From positions 124,001 through 188,000 of the forward strand of contig NZ_JAGWCB010000007.1 in NCBI RefSeq assembly GCF_020387415.1: a DNA stretch of 64,000 bases, written 5' to 3'. This DNA comes from Ideonella benzenivorans. Lineage in GTDB: Bacteria > Pseudomonadota > Gammaproteobacteria > Burkholderiales > Burkholderiaceae_C. The position numbers and the translations under genes are program-made. The notes below the pieces were generated by a model. That model searched no databases. It was not told the origin of the DNA and was given only the letters and a program-made list of their open reading frames with translations. Below, one piece after another: positions 8,386-16,443 of this stretch (the stretch's first letter is position 1; the number at the start of each line of letters is the position of its first letter).

Positions 8386-8406
8386 CTTGAATTTTCCTAT
8401 ATCAAG
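8386..8406 (+). promoter_or_regulatory. AT-rich patch with short dyad before the AraC gene
   Basis: The 123-base gap before the AraC gene is GC-rich except for about 8378-8406, which contains CTTGA (8386-8390) and TCAAG (8402-8406), an inverted repeat around ATTTTCCTATA. The low GC content and TATATC element are promoter-like, but no well-spaced -35 box is seen. It may be the promoter or autoregulatory site of the downstream regulator. Confidence 0.3.
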
Positions 8407-8468
8407 ACCGCCTGAAGTCCCGAGGGCTCCCTCGGAGGGCGGTCAGGGCCGTTCTGTCGGGGGTTGCC

Positions 8469-9437
8469 ATGTCCATCGCTGCCACATTTCTTGGCGCACC
8501 GCGGCCCGCCGACCCGGTGCCGGCGCCGCTGTCCTGGGCGCGGCAGATCCACCAGGGCTTCTTCCCACTGGCGCTGGAAATGTCTCGCCCGGTGGAGCCC
8601 TGGGCCATCCAGACGGTGGCCAAGGTACGGCACGGCTGCCGCCTGGCCCGCATCCAGGCGCCGGCCCATGTGGCGCGCATGACCGAGCCGGCCTGCCTGA
8701 GCCTGCCGCGCCGCCAGGTCAAGGTGCTGTGGCTGCGCCAGGGCAGTGCGCAGTTCAGCCAGGGCCGGCAGGTGATCGATCTGCAGGCCGGCGAGTGGCT
8801 GCTCTACGAGGCCTCCCGCCCGTACGAGCTGGCCATGAGCGAAGGGGTGGATTTTTCCGTGATGTTTCACGCAGTGGATGAGGGCGATGCCTGGCTGCAA
8901 GCCTGTCAGCGCCTGCCCCAGTCGCCCCGCAGCACCACCGAGGCGGCCAAGCTGGCGCTGGACATGGTCAGCGCGGCCCTGGCCGAGGATGTGCACCTGG
9001 GCTCGGCCACCTGTTCGGCCTTTTCGCTGAGTGTGCGGGCGCTGCTGGACATCGCGATGCAGTTGCAGGGCCGCGAAGCCACCGAGCGGCGCGGCCAGGA
9101 TGCCTGGATGAGCCTGCTCAACCAAGCCAAGGCCTATTTGCTGGCCCACCTGACCGAGCCAGACCTGACACCGGATCGGCTGGCCGCGGAGCTGGGGGTG
9201 TCGCGCCGTTCGCTCTACAAGGCCTTCGAGCAGGCCCAGGAGAAGCCGCAGGCCTTTCTGCTCCGGGCCCGGCTGCAACGCTGCCGCGAGCTGCTGATGG
9301 GGAACCTGGGGACGCACCGCAACCTGGCCGACCTGGCGCTGAGTTATGGCTTCAGCGATGCGGCCCATTTCAGCCGCACCTACAAGAAGGTCTTTGGCGA
9401 ATCGCCCTCGCAGGCCCGCCAGCGTCGTTCGGCCTGA
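8469..9437 (+). CDS. AraC-family transcriptional regulator
   Basis: 322 residues. The first 190 or so resemble the AraC-binding-like sensor domain of FeaR/OruR-type activators (HGCRLARIQAPAHV, then FSQGRQVIDLQAGEWLLY). The C-terminal 100 residues form the double helix-turn-helix: LAAELGVSRRSLYKAF (first helix pair) and ADLALSYGFSDAAHFSRTYK (second), with the usual FGESPSQAR ending. It is the first gene of the same-strand series outer-membrane protein, aldehyde dehydrogenase, quinohaemoprotein dehydrogenase and PqqU-like receptor, so it probably activates that module in response to an alcohol or aldehyde. The effector is unknown. Confidence 0.9.
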   Translation: MSIAATFLGAPRPADPVPAPLSWARQIHQGFFPLALEMSRPVEPWAIQTVAKVRHGCRLARIQAPAHVARMTEPACLSLPRRQVKVLWLRQGSAQFSQGRQVIDLQAGEWLLYEASRPYELAMSEGVDFSVMFHAVDEGDAWLQACQRLPQSPRSTTEAAKLALDMVSAALAEDVHLGSATCSAFSLSVRALLDIAMQLQGREATERRGQDAWMSLLNQAKAYLLAHLTEPDLTPDRLAAELGVSRRSLYKAFEQAQEKPQAFLLRARLQRCRELLMGNLGTHRNLADLALSYGFSDAAHFSRTYKKVFGESPSQARQRRSA

Positions 9438-9587
9438 GGGTGCGGCGCACGCCTGGACAAGCGGTGTGCACGCAGGATCAAGCCGCCGCCGGCCCCGGTT
9501 CCTAGCATCGTTCCGTGCCCCTGCGGCTGCGCCGTCACCACGGTCAGCCCAGGCTCCAGCGATCCGCTTTGCGACACGGGACCCACG

Positions 9588-10562
9588 ATGCCATCCACCT
9601 TTTCCTTGCGCCTGACCGCGGGCGTGCTGGCCGCGCTGATCAGCGCCGGTGCTGCCCAGGCTTATGAGTTGCCCTCCATCAACCTGGGCCTCACCGGCTT
9701 TGTCGATGGCGCGCCGCCCCCGGCCGGGCCGGGCCTGTACTGGATGAGCTACGTGCAGCCTTACCAGGCCAGCCACTTCAAGGACGCCAAGGGCCAGGAC
9801 CTGCCTCTGCCCAACAGCGACATCAGCGTCACCCCCTGGGTGAACCAGTTCGTCTACCAGAGCGATGCGCGCTGGCTGGGCGGCAAGCTGGGCGGCATGC
9901 TGCTGCTGCCGTCCCTCCTGTCGGCCAGCCTGGACGACGGCGCGGGCGGCACCATCCTGGGCCAGACCCAGACCGGCATGGGCGACCCGGTGCTGGGCGC
10001 CTTCCTGCAATGGGACCCGGTGATGGGTGCCCAGGGGCCGGTTTTCGCCCATCGCGCGGAACTGGACCTGACCCTGCCCTGGGGCAGCTACGACAAGAGC
10101 AAGGGCCTGACGCCCGGCGCCCATGCCACCTCGGTCGAGGCCTACTGGAGCGGCACCTGGTGGGTGAAGCCCGAGTGGACCGTCTCCAGCCGGGTCTTCT
10201 ACCTGTGGAACGGCGTGAATGGCGATCCGTCGCCCACCCGCTTCGCCAGCAGCGGCATCACCGAGGCGCACAGCTTCCAGGCTGGCCAGGCGGTGCACAT
10301 GAACCTGGCCACCGACTACGCCATCACGCCCCAGCTGCGCCTGGGCCTGGCGGCCTACTGGCTGCAGCAGACCACCGACACCAAGGTCAACGGCCAGTCG
10401 CTGGCGGACACGAAGGAACGCGTCATCGGCTACGGACCGGGCGTGATGTACAGCTTCAGCGCCGACGACCACCTGAGCTTCAACTACTACACCGAGACCG
10501 GCGCGCGCAACCGCACCGAAGGCGAGCGCGCCACGCTGCGCTTCATCCACCACTTCCGCTGA
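9588..10562 (+). CDS. MetA-pathway (SphA-like) outer-membrane protein
   Basis: 324 residues with a signal peptide (LTAGVLAALISAGAAQA, cleavage near residue 26) followed by alternating beta-strand sequence that ends in ...RFIHHFR, an aromatic-rich terminus like outer-membrane barrels. The pattern (YELPSINLGLTGFVDG, GLYWMSYVQPY, and later TGMGDPVLGAFLQWDP) fits the Pfam family named MetA-pathway of phenol degradation. Members are often encoded beside aromatic or alcohol catabolism genes and are thought to help hydrophobic substrates cross the outer membrane; transport has rarely been shown. The aldehyde dehydrogenase gene follows after 17 bases. Confidence 0.85.
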   Translation: MPSTFSLRLTAGVLAALISAGAAQAYELPSINLGLTGFVDGAPPPAGPGLYWMSYVQPYQASHFKDAKGQDLPLPNSDISVTPWVNQFVYQSDARWLGGKLGGMLLLPSLLSASLDDGAGGTILGQTQTGMGDPVLGAFLQWDPVMGAQGPVFAHRAELDLTLPWGSYDKSKGLTPGAHATSVEAYWSGTWWVKPEWTVSSRVFYLWNGVNGDPSPTRFASSGITEAHSFQAGQAVHMNLATDYAITPQLRLGLAAYWLQQTTDTKVNGQSLADTKERVIGYGPGVMYSFSADDHLSFNYYTETGARNRTEGERATLRFIHHFR

Positions 10563-10579
10563 TCCCCAGGAGCTTTGCG

Positions 10580-12034
10580 ATGAGCGACAACTTTTTCCGA
10601 CTCAACCTGATCGACGGCGAGTGGCAGGCCTCGGCCGCGGGTCAATGGTTCGACAAGGCCGAGCCCGCCACCGGCGAGCGCCTGTGCCAGGTGACGGCCA
10701 GCACCCCGGCCGATGTGGACGCGGCAGTGGCCGCGGCGCGCCGCCAGTTCGACGGTGGCGCCTGGTCCCAGCTGCCCGGCGCGGCCCGGGGCCGCCTGCT
10801 CAACCGCCTGGCCGACCTGCTGGAAGCCAAGGCCGAGGACTTCGCCCAGTTGCTGGCCCGTGAGCAGGGCCGTGCGCTGATGGAGATGCGCATGCTGGAC
10901 GTGCCGATGGCCATCGACACCTTGCGCTACTTCGCCGGTTGGGCCGACAAGCTCGAAGGCCGGCAGATCCCGACCGCCGGCTTCATGGGCCGGCCCACCT
11001 TCAACTACACCGTGCGCGAGGCGGTGGGCGTGGCCGCGCTGATCGTGCCCTGGAACGCGCCGCTGATGATCGGCGCCTGGAAGCTGGGCCCCGCGCTGGC
11101 GGCCGGCTGCACCGTGGTGGTGAAGCCCTCGGAGGACGCGCCGCTGGCGCTGTCCGCCCTGGCGGCGCTGGCGGCCGAGGCGGGCTTCCCGCCCGGGGTC
11201 ATCAACGTGGTGCAGGGCCTGGGCCCGGCGGTGGGCCGGGCGCTCACCACCCACCCGGGCGTGGACAAGATCAGCTTCACCGGCAGCACCGTGGTGGGCC
11301 GGCAGATCGCGGCCGAGGCCGGTCCGCTGTTCAAGCGGCTGACGCTGGAGCTGGGTGGCAAGGCGCCGCAGATCATCCTGGAAGACGCGGTGCTGGAACA
11401 GGCCATCGGCGGCTGCGCCATGGGCCTGTTCGTGGACCAGGGCCAGACCTGTGCCGCGGGCACCCGCATCCTGGTGCACCGCTCGCGCTATGAGGCCGTG
11501 CTGCAGGCGCTGGCCGGCGCGGCGCGTTCGCTGCAGCTGGGCGACCCCTTCAACCCGGCCACTCAGATGGGCGCGCTGATCAGCGAGCGCCATGCGCAGC
11601 GGGTGCGGTCGCACATCGACGCGGCCCGCCAGGCCGGCGCGCAGATGCTGGCCGGCGACGAGGCCGTGCCCGAGCGCGGCTTCTTCGTGCGGCCCACCAT
11701 CTTCGGTGGCGTCACGCCGGACATGGCGATCGCCCGCGAAGAGGTCTTCGGCCCGGTGGGCGTGGTCATCCCCTTCGACAGCGACGACGAGGCGGTGGCG
11801 CTGGCCAACGACTCGGCCTACGGCCTGTCGGCCACGCTGTGGACCCAGAACCTCACCAAGGCGCACAGCCTGGCGGCGCGTCTGAAGGTGGGGGCCGTGG
11901 CCATCAACGGCTGGAGCCCGCTGGACGCCCGCCTGCCCTGGGGCGGCGGCAAGGACAGCGGCGTGGGCCGTGATCTGTCGCGTGCCGCGCTCGACGGCTA
12001 CCTCGAGGAAAAGGTCGTCACCGTCGTGATGTGA
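10580..12034 (+). CDS. NAD(P)-dependent aldehyde dehydrogenase
   Basis: 484 residues, the normal length of the aldehyde dehydrogenase superfamily. Visible hallmarks: PWNAPLMIGAWKLGPALAAG (residues about 156-175), cofactor-binding FTGSTVVG, catalytic E257 in LELGGKAPQ, nucleophile C291 in GQTCAAGTR, and EEVFGPVGVV near the C-terminus. It would oxidise the aldehyde produced by the dehydrogenase encoded next. The start is set by ATG 10580 with the ribosome site AGGAG 9 bases upstream; the open frame extends further back into the preceding gene but is not coding there. No signal peptide is seen, so it acts in the cytoplasm. Confidence 0.95.
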   Translation: MSDNFFRLNLIDGEWQASAAGQWFDKAEPATGERLCQVTASTPADVDAAVAAARRQFDGGAWSQLPGAARGRLLNRLADLLEAKAEDFAQLLAREQGRALMEMRMLDVPMAIDTLRYFAGWADKLEGRQIPTAGFMGRPTFNYTVREAVGVAALIVPWNAPLMIGAWKLGPALAAGCTVVVKPSEDAPLALSALAALAAEAGFPPGVINVVQGLGPAVGRALTTHPGVDKISFTGSTVVGRQIAAEAGPLFKRLTLELGGKAPQIILEDAVLEQAIGGCAMGLFVDQGQTCAAGTRILVHRSRYEAVLQALAGAARSLQLGDPFNPATQMGALISERHAQRVRSHIDAARQAGAQMLAGDEAVPERGFFVRPTIFGGVTPDMAIAREEVFGPVGVVIPFDSDDEAVALANDSAYGLSATLWTQNLTKAHSLAARLKVGAVAINGWSPLDARLPWGGGKDSGVGRDLSRAALDGYLEEKVVTVVM

Positions 12035-12071
12035 GCCGGCTCTGCAGACCCACTTTGATCTTGGAATTCGC

Positions 12072-14207
12072 ATGAACACCTTCTTGCAACCCGCCCGGCG
12101 CGGCCTGGCCCTGGTGCTGGCCGCCAGCCTGGCCGCCCCGACGCTGGCCCGCCTGCCGGCCGATGTGAACGGCGCGCGCATCGTCCACGCCAACCAGGAA
12201 CCCGGCAACTGGATGAGCCACGGCCGGACCTACGACGAGCAGCGCTACAGCCCGCTCACGCAGGTCAACGACCGCAACGTCCAGCAGCTCGGCGTGGCCT
12301 GGACCCAGAAGCTCGATTGGGACTTCGGCGTCGAGGCCACCCCGATCGTGGTCGATGGCGTGATGTACACGACGGGCGCCTACAGCATCGTCTACGCCTA
12401 CGACGCCCGCACCGGCCAGCCGCTGTGGAAGTACGACCCCGAGGTGCCGCGCGACAAGGGCGGCGAGGGCTGCTGCAGCGTGGTCAACCGCGGCGTGGCG
12501 GTCTGGGAGGGCAAGGTCTATGTGGGCGCTTTCGACGGCCGGCTGATCGCGCTGGACGCACGCAACGGCAAGCCCGTCTGGTCGGTGGACACCCGGTTGG
12601 ACAAGGCCAAGAGCTACACCATCACCGGCGCGCCGCGCATCGTGCACGGCAAGGTGCTGATCGGCAACGGCGGCGCCGAGTTCGGCGTGCGCGGCTACAT
12701 CACCGCCTACGACGCCAAGACCGGGAAGCAGGCCTGGCGCTTCTTCACCGTGCCGGGCGACCCGGCCAAGCCGCCCGAGGACGAGGCCATGGCGATGGCC
12801 CTGCGCACCTGGTACGGCAACGGCTGGGTCAAGTGGGGCGGCGGCGGCACCGTGTGGGACTCGATGGCCTACGACCCCGAGCTGAACCTGCTCTACATCG
12901 GCGTGGGCAACGGCTCGCCCTTCAACTACAAGTTCCGCAGCGACGGCAAGGGCGACAACCTGTTCCTGTCGTCCATCGTGGCGTTGGACGCGGACACCGG
13001 CAAGTACCGCTGGCACTACCAGACCACGCCGGCCGAGATGTGGGACTACACCGCCACCCAGCACATCATCCTGGCCGAGTTGGAGATCGAGGGCAAGAAG
13101 CGCAAGGTGCTGATGCAGGCGCCCAAGAACGGCTTCTTCTACGTGCTGGACCGCAGCAACGGCCAGCTGCTGTCGGCCGAGAAGTTCGTGCCGGTCAACT
13201 GGGCCTCGCACATCGACATGAGCTCGGGCCGGCCGGTCAAGACCGGCGCGGCCGACTACCTGGACGGCAAGGGCATGAAGATCGTCGTGCCCAGCTTCCT
13301 GGGCGGGCACAACTGGCAGCCCATGTCCTTCCACCCTGGCACCGGCCTGGTCTACCTGCCGGCACAGGAGACGGCCGCCGGGCTGGAGCCGCAGCAGGAA
13401 CCGATGTTCATGCCCATCCGCAATGTGGTGAACATCGGCCTGGATGTGCCGCAGCTGCCGGAGGATCCGAAGGTGGTCAAGCAGATCGCCGAGAGCTGGA
13501 AGGGCCGTCTGCTGGCTTGGGACCCGGTGGCGCAGAAGGCGCGCTGGTCGGTGGAGTACCCGACCGCCTGGAACGGCGGCACGCTGGCCACGGCCGGCAA
13601 CCTGGTGTTCCAGGGCACGGCCGATGGCCGGGCCGTGGCCTACGCCGCCGACACCGGCAAGCTGCTGTGGCAGGCCCCGGTCAACTCCGGCGCGATGGCA
13701 GGGCCGGTGACCTACACCGTGGGTGGCGAGCAGTACGTGACCTTCATGGTGGGCTGGGGCGGTTCCTTCCCCAACATCACCGGGCCGCTGTCGCTCAACG
13801 CCAAGGTCAAGCCCGAGTCGCGCGTGGTGACCTTCAAGCTGGGCGGCAGCGCCCAACTGCCGCCGCCCAGGCATGAGGCCGCTGTGCTGCCGCCCCTGCC
13901 GCCGCTCAAGGCCAGCGAGGCAGAGCTGAAGATCGGCCGCACGATGTTCAACGGCCTGTGCGCCAACTGCCACGGCCTGAACGCGGTCAGCGGTGGCGTG
14001 GTGCCGGACCTGCGCTACCTCTCGCCCGAGAAGCACGGCTACTTCCTGGGCATCGTCTATGGCGGGCGCACCGAGCGGGGCATGCCGTCCTTCGCCAAAG
14101 GCATTGGCCCCGAGCAGGTCGAGCTGATCCGCCAGTACATCATCTCGCGCTCGCACGCGCTGAAGGCCGAGCTGGCGGCCGCCGCCGCGTCCGCCCCGGC
14201 CCCCTGA
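12072..14207 (+). CDS. Quinohaemoprotein (PQQ and haem c) alcohol dehydrogenase
   Basis: 711 residues: signal peptide (1-27), an eight-bladed PQQ propeller and a C-terminal cytochrome c domain. The vicinal cysteine pair that stacks on PQQ is C134-C135 (GEGCCSVV). The catalytic base is D325 in EMWDYTATQ. The residue two positions on is Thr327, not Asp, so the lanthanide signature of XoxF-type enzymes is absent and calcium is expected. Haem c binds at CANCH (630-634) and GMPSFAKGI supplies the axial Met. This is the type II ADH layout: a periplasmic soluble enzyme oxidising primary alcohols. No pqq synthesis genes lie in the window, but a PQQ receptor follows. Confidence 0.95.
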   Translation: MNTFLQPARRGLALVLAASLAAPTLARLPADVNGARIVHANQEPGNWMSHGRTYDEQRYSPLTQVNDRNVQQLGVAWTQKLDWDFGVEATPIVVDGVMYTTGAYSIVYAYDARTGQPLWKYDPEVPRDKGGEGCCSVVNRGVAVWEGKVYVGAFDGRLIALDARNGKPVWSVDTRLDKAKSYTITGAPRIVHGKVLIGNGGAEFGVRGYITAYDAKTGKQAWRFFTVPGDPAKPPEDEAMAMALRTWYGNGWVKWGGGGTVWDSMAYDPELNLLYIGVGNGSPFNYKFRSDGKGDNLFLSSIVALDADTGKYRWHYQTTPAEMWDYTATQHIILAELEIEGKKRKVLMQAPKNGFFYVLDRSNGQLLSAEKFVPVNWASHIDMSSGRPVKTGAADYLDGKGMKIVVPSFLGGHNWQPMSFHPGTGLVYLPAQETAAGLEPQQEPMFMPIRNVVNIGLDVPQLPEDPKVVKQIAESWKGRLLAWDPVAQKARWSVEYPTAWNGGTLATAGNLVFQGTADGRAVAYAADTGKLLWQAPVNSGAMAGPVTYTVGGEQYVTFMVGWGGSFPNITGPLSLNAKVKPESRVVTFKLGGSAQLPPPRHEAAVLPPLPPLKASEAELKIGRTMFNGLCANCHGLNAVSGGVVPDLRYLSPEKHGYFLGIVYGGRTERGMPSFAKGIGPEQVELIRQYIISRSHALKAELAAAAASAPAP

Positions 14208-14230
14208 GTCTTTTCTTTGATCCTTTCACT

Positions 14231-14257
14231 GCCGCGGGCTGGGGCCTGCGGCCTTTT
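14231..14257 (+). terminator. GC-rich hairpin with T-run after the alcohol dehydrogenase
   Basis: GCCGCGGGC (14231-14239) pairs with GCCTGCGGC (14244-14252) around TGGG, with one G-T pair, and is followed by CTTTT. This is a good intrinsic terminator. Its T-run ends only 5 bases before the ATG of the pqqU-like gene, so it may also act as an attenuator or mask the start of that gene. Confidence 0.7.
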
Positions 14258-14262
14258 GCATC

Positions 14263-16422
14263 ATGCGTTTTGACCGCGCTGTTTCTGTGGGGTGGTCCCT
14301 GCTGCCCGGGTGCCTCCCCTTGCTGTGGTTTGGCTTGGCCCGGGCCGCGGACGACCCGGCCACTGCGGTGACCCTGCCCGTGGTCCGGGTGACGGCCGAG
14401 CCGCTGGCCGCGCCGGTGCTGGCGCTGCCGGCCGCCGACGACACGGTGGGCGGGGAGGACCTGCGCCGGGACCGGCCGCAGGTCAGTGTCTCGGAGGGGC
14501 TGGGCTTCGTGCCCGGCCTGCAACTGCGTGAGCGGCAGAACTACGCGCAGGATCTGCAGATCTCGGTGCGCGGTTTTGGCGCCCGGGCCTCGTTCGGCAT
14601 CCGGGGCATCCGGCTGGTGGTGGACGGCATTCCCGCCACGCTGCCGGATGGCCAGGGCCAGATCAGCCATGTCGAGCTGGGTTCGGTCGATCGGATCGAG
14701 GTGTTGCGCGGGCCCTTCTCGGCGCTGGACGGCAACGCCGCGGGCGGGGTCATCCGCGTCTTCACCGAGGACGGGCCCGACCGTCCCGAGATCAGCGTCG
14801 ACGCCGGCGCGGGCAGCCACGATGCCGCCCGCGTGGGTGTGCAGGCCGGCGGTCGGGTGGGCGCATGGCGCTACCGCGTCGGCGCCAGCCACTTCCAGAC
14901 CAACGGCTTTCGCGACCACAGCGCGGCCGAGCGCGACCTGGGCAATGCCAAGTTCAGCTGGCAGCCCGATGACGACCGGCGCCTGAGCCTGGTGCTCAAC
15001 CACCTGGACCTGCCCGAGGCCCAGGACCCGCTGGGCCTGACCCGGGCCCAGATGACGGCCGATCCCTCCGGCGTGGACCCGGTGGCCGAGACCTTCAACA
15101 CCCGCAAGCGCGTGGGCCAGACGCAGGGCGGGCTGACCTACCTGCAGCGCCTGGGGCCGCAGGACACGCTGCAGGCCCAGGCCTACCTGGGCCACCGCAG
15201 CACCACGCAGTACCAGTCCATCCCGGTGGCCACCCAGACCAACCCGCTGCACCCGGGCGGCGTGATCGACCTGGACCGCGACTACCAGGGCCTGGACCTG
15301 CGCTGGGTGCGCCAGACCACGCTGCTGGACCAGCCGCTGGCCTGGACGGCCGGCCTGGCCTGGGATGTGCTGATGGAGCAGCGCCGCGGCGCGCAGAACT
15401 TCACCGGCAGCGGCGACACCTGGGTCACGGGCGTGCGGGGCGCGCTGCGCCGCGACGAGGACAACCGCGTGGCCAACCTGGACCCGTACCTGCAGCTCAA
15501 CTGGCGCTGGGCGCCGCAGTGGCTGCTGCAGGCCGGGCTGCGCTACAGCAACGTGCGCTTCACCTCCCGCGACCACTACATCGTGGGCAGCAACCCCGAT
15601 GACAGCGGCCAGGTGCGCCAGGCGGCCTGGCTGCCGATGCTGGGGCTGTCCTACCAGATGGCCCCGGGCTGGAAGGCCTACGCTTCGCTGGGGCGCGGCG
15701 AGGAGACGCCCACGCTCAACGAGCTGGCCTACCGCGCGGGCGGGCAGACCGGGCTGAACTTCGCCCTGCGGTCGGCCAGCAGCACCAGCGCCGAGCTGGG
15801 GCTGCAGTGGGCCACGGCCGACTGGGGGCAGGGTGAGCTGGCGCTGTTCGAGACCCGCACCGCGCACGAGATCGTCACCCAGACCAATGCCGGCGGCCGG
15901 GCCACCTACCAGAACGCCGGCGGCACGCTGCGCCGCGGGCTGGAGCTGGGCTGGTCCGCGGCCTGGGCGTCGGCCGGGCGGGTGCGCCTGAACAGCAGCT
16001 TCCTGGACGCCCATTACCGCGACAGCTTCCTGGCCTGCAGCGGCACGCCCTGCACCGCGCCCAGCACCGTGATCCCGTCAGGGAACCGGTTGCCGGGACT
16101 GGCCCGCAGCACCGTGGCCCTGGGGCTGGACTGGCAACCGCCCACCGGCTGGCATGCCGGGGCCGAGTGGCGCTACGTGGGGCGCATCTTCGTCAACGAC
16201 ACCAACAGCGACGCGGCTGCGGCGGCCACCACCGTCGCGCTGAGCAGCGGCTACCAGTGGCGCGGCGAGGACTGGTCGGTCGACGCCTTCGCCCGGGTGG
16301 ACAACCTGCTGGACCGTCGCTATGTCGGCTCGGTGATCGTCAACGATGGCAACGGCCGCTACTTTGAGCCCGCGCCGGGTCGCAGCTGGTGGGCCGGCAT
16401 CCGCAGCCGCTGGCAGTTCTGA
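14263..16422 (+). CDS. pqqU: TonB-dependent receptor, PqqU/YncD-like (PQQ uptake)
   Basis: 719 residues: signal peptide (cleavage near LARAAD), plug domain and 22-strand barrel. From memory of the E. coli YncD sequence, many stretches agree: ISVRGFGAR, VDGIPATLPDGQGQ, EVLRGPFSALDGNA, TTQYQSIPVATQTNP, NELAYRAGGQTGLN, then RVDNLLDRRYVGSVIVND, GNGRYFEPAPGR. YncD was renamed PqqU after it was shown to import PQQ across the outer membrane. The gene follows a PQQ-dependent dehydrogenase, which strengthens the assignment. No clear ribosome site precedes the ATG; a GTG at 14287 is an alternative start. A terminator-like hairpin lies directly upstream. Confidence 0.85.
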   Translation: MRFDRAVSVGWSLLPGCLPLLWFGLARAADDPATAVTLPVVRVTAEPLAAPVLALPAADDTVGGEDLRRDRPQVSVSEGLGFVPGLQLRERQNYAQDLQISVRGFGARASFGIRGIRLVVDGIPATLPDGQGQISHVELGSVDRIEVLRGPFSALDGNAAGGVIRVFTEDGPDRPEISVDAGAGSHDAARVGVQAGGRVGAWRYRVGASHFQTNGFRDHSAAERDLGNAKFSWQPDDDRRLSLVLNHLDLPEAQDPLGLTRAQMTADPSGVDPVAETFNTRKRVGQTQGGLTYLQRLGPQDTLQAQAYLGHRSTTQYQSIPVATQTNPLHPGGVIDLDRDYQGLDLRWVRQTTLLDQPLAWTAGLAWDVLMEQRRGAQNFTGSGDTWVTGVRGALRRDEDNRVANLDPYLQLNWRWAPQWLLQAGLRYSNVRFTSRDHYIVGSNPDDSGQVRQAAWLPMLGLSYQMAPGWKAYASLGRGEETPTLNELAYRAGGQTGLNFALRSASSTSAELGLQWATADWGQGELALFETRTAHEIVTQTNAGGRATYQNAGGTLRRGLELGWSAAWASAGRVRLNSSFLDAHYRDSFLACSGTPCTAPSTVIPSGNRLPGLARSTVALGLDWQPPTGWHAGAEWRYVGRIFVNDTNSDAAAAATTVALSSGYQWRGEDWSVDAFARVDNLLDRRYVGSVIVNDGNGRYFEPAPGRSWWAGIRSRWQF

Positions 16423-16443
16423 GGCCGGCGAGCCGCAGCGGGC

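Noticed and set aside
16423-16443. Possible terminator between the convergent pqqU-like and diguanylate cyclase genes
   Set aside because: Only 21 bases are available and no convincing stem with a T-run is seen.
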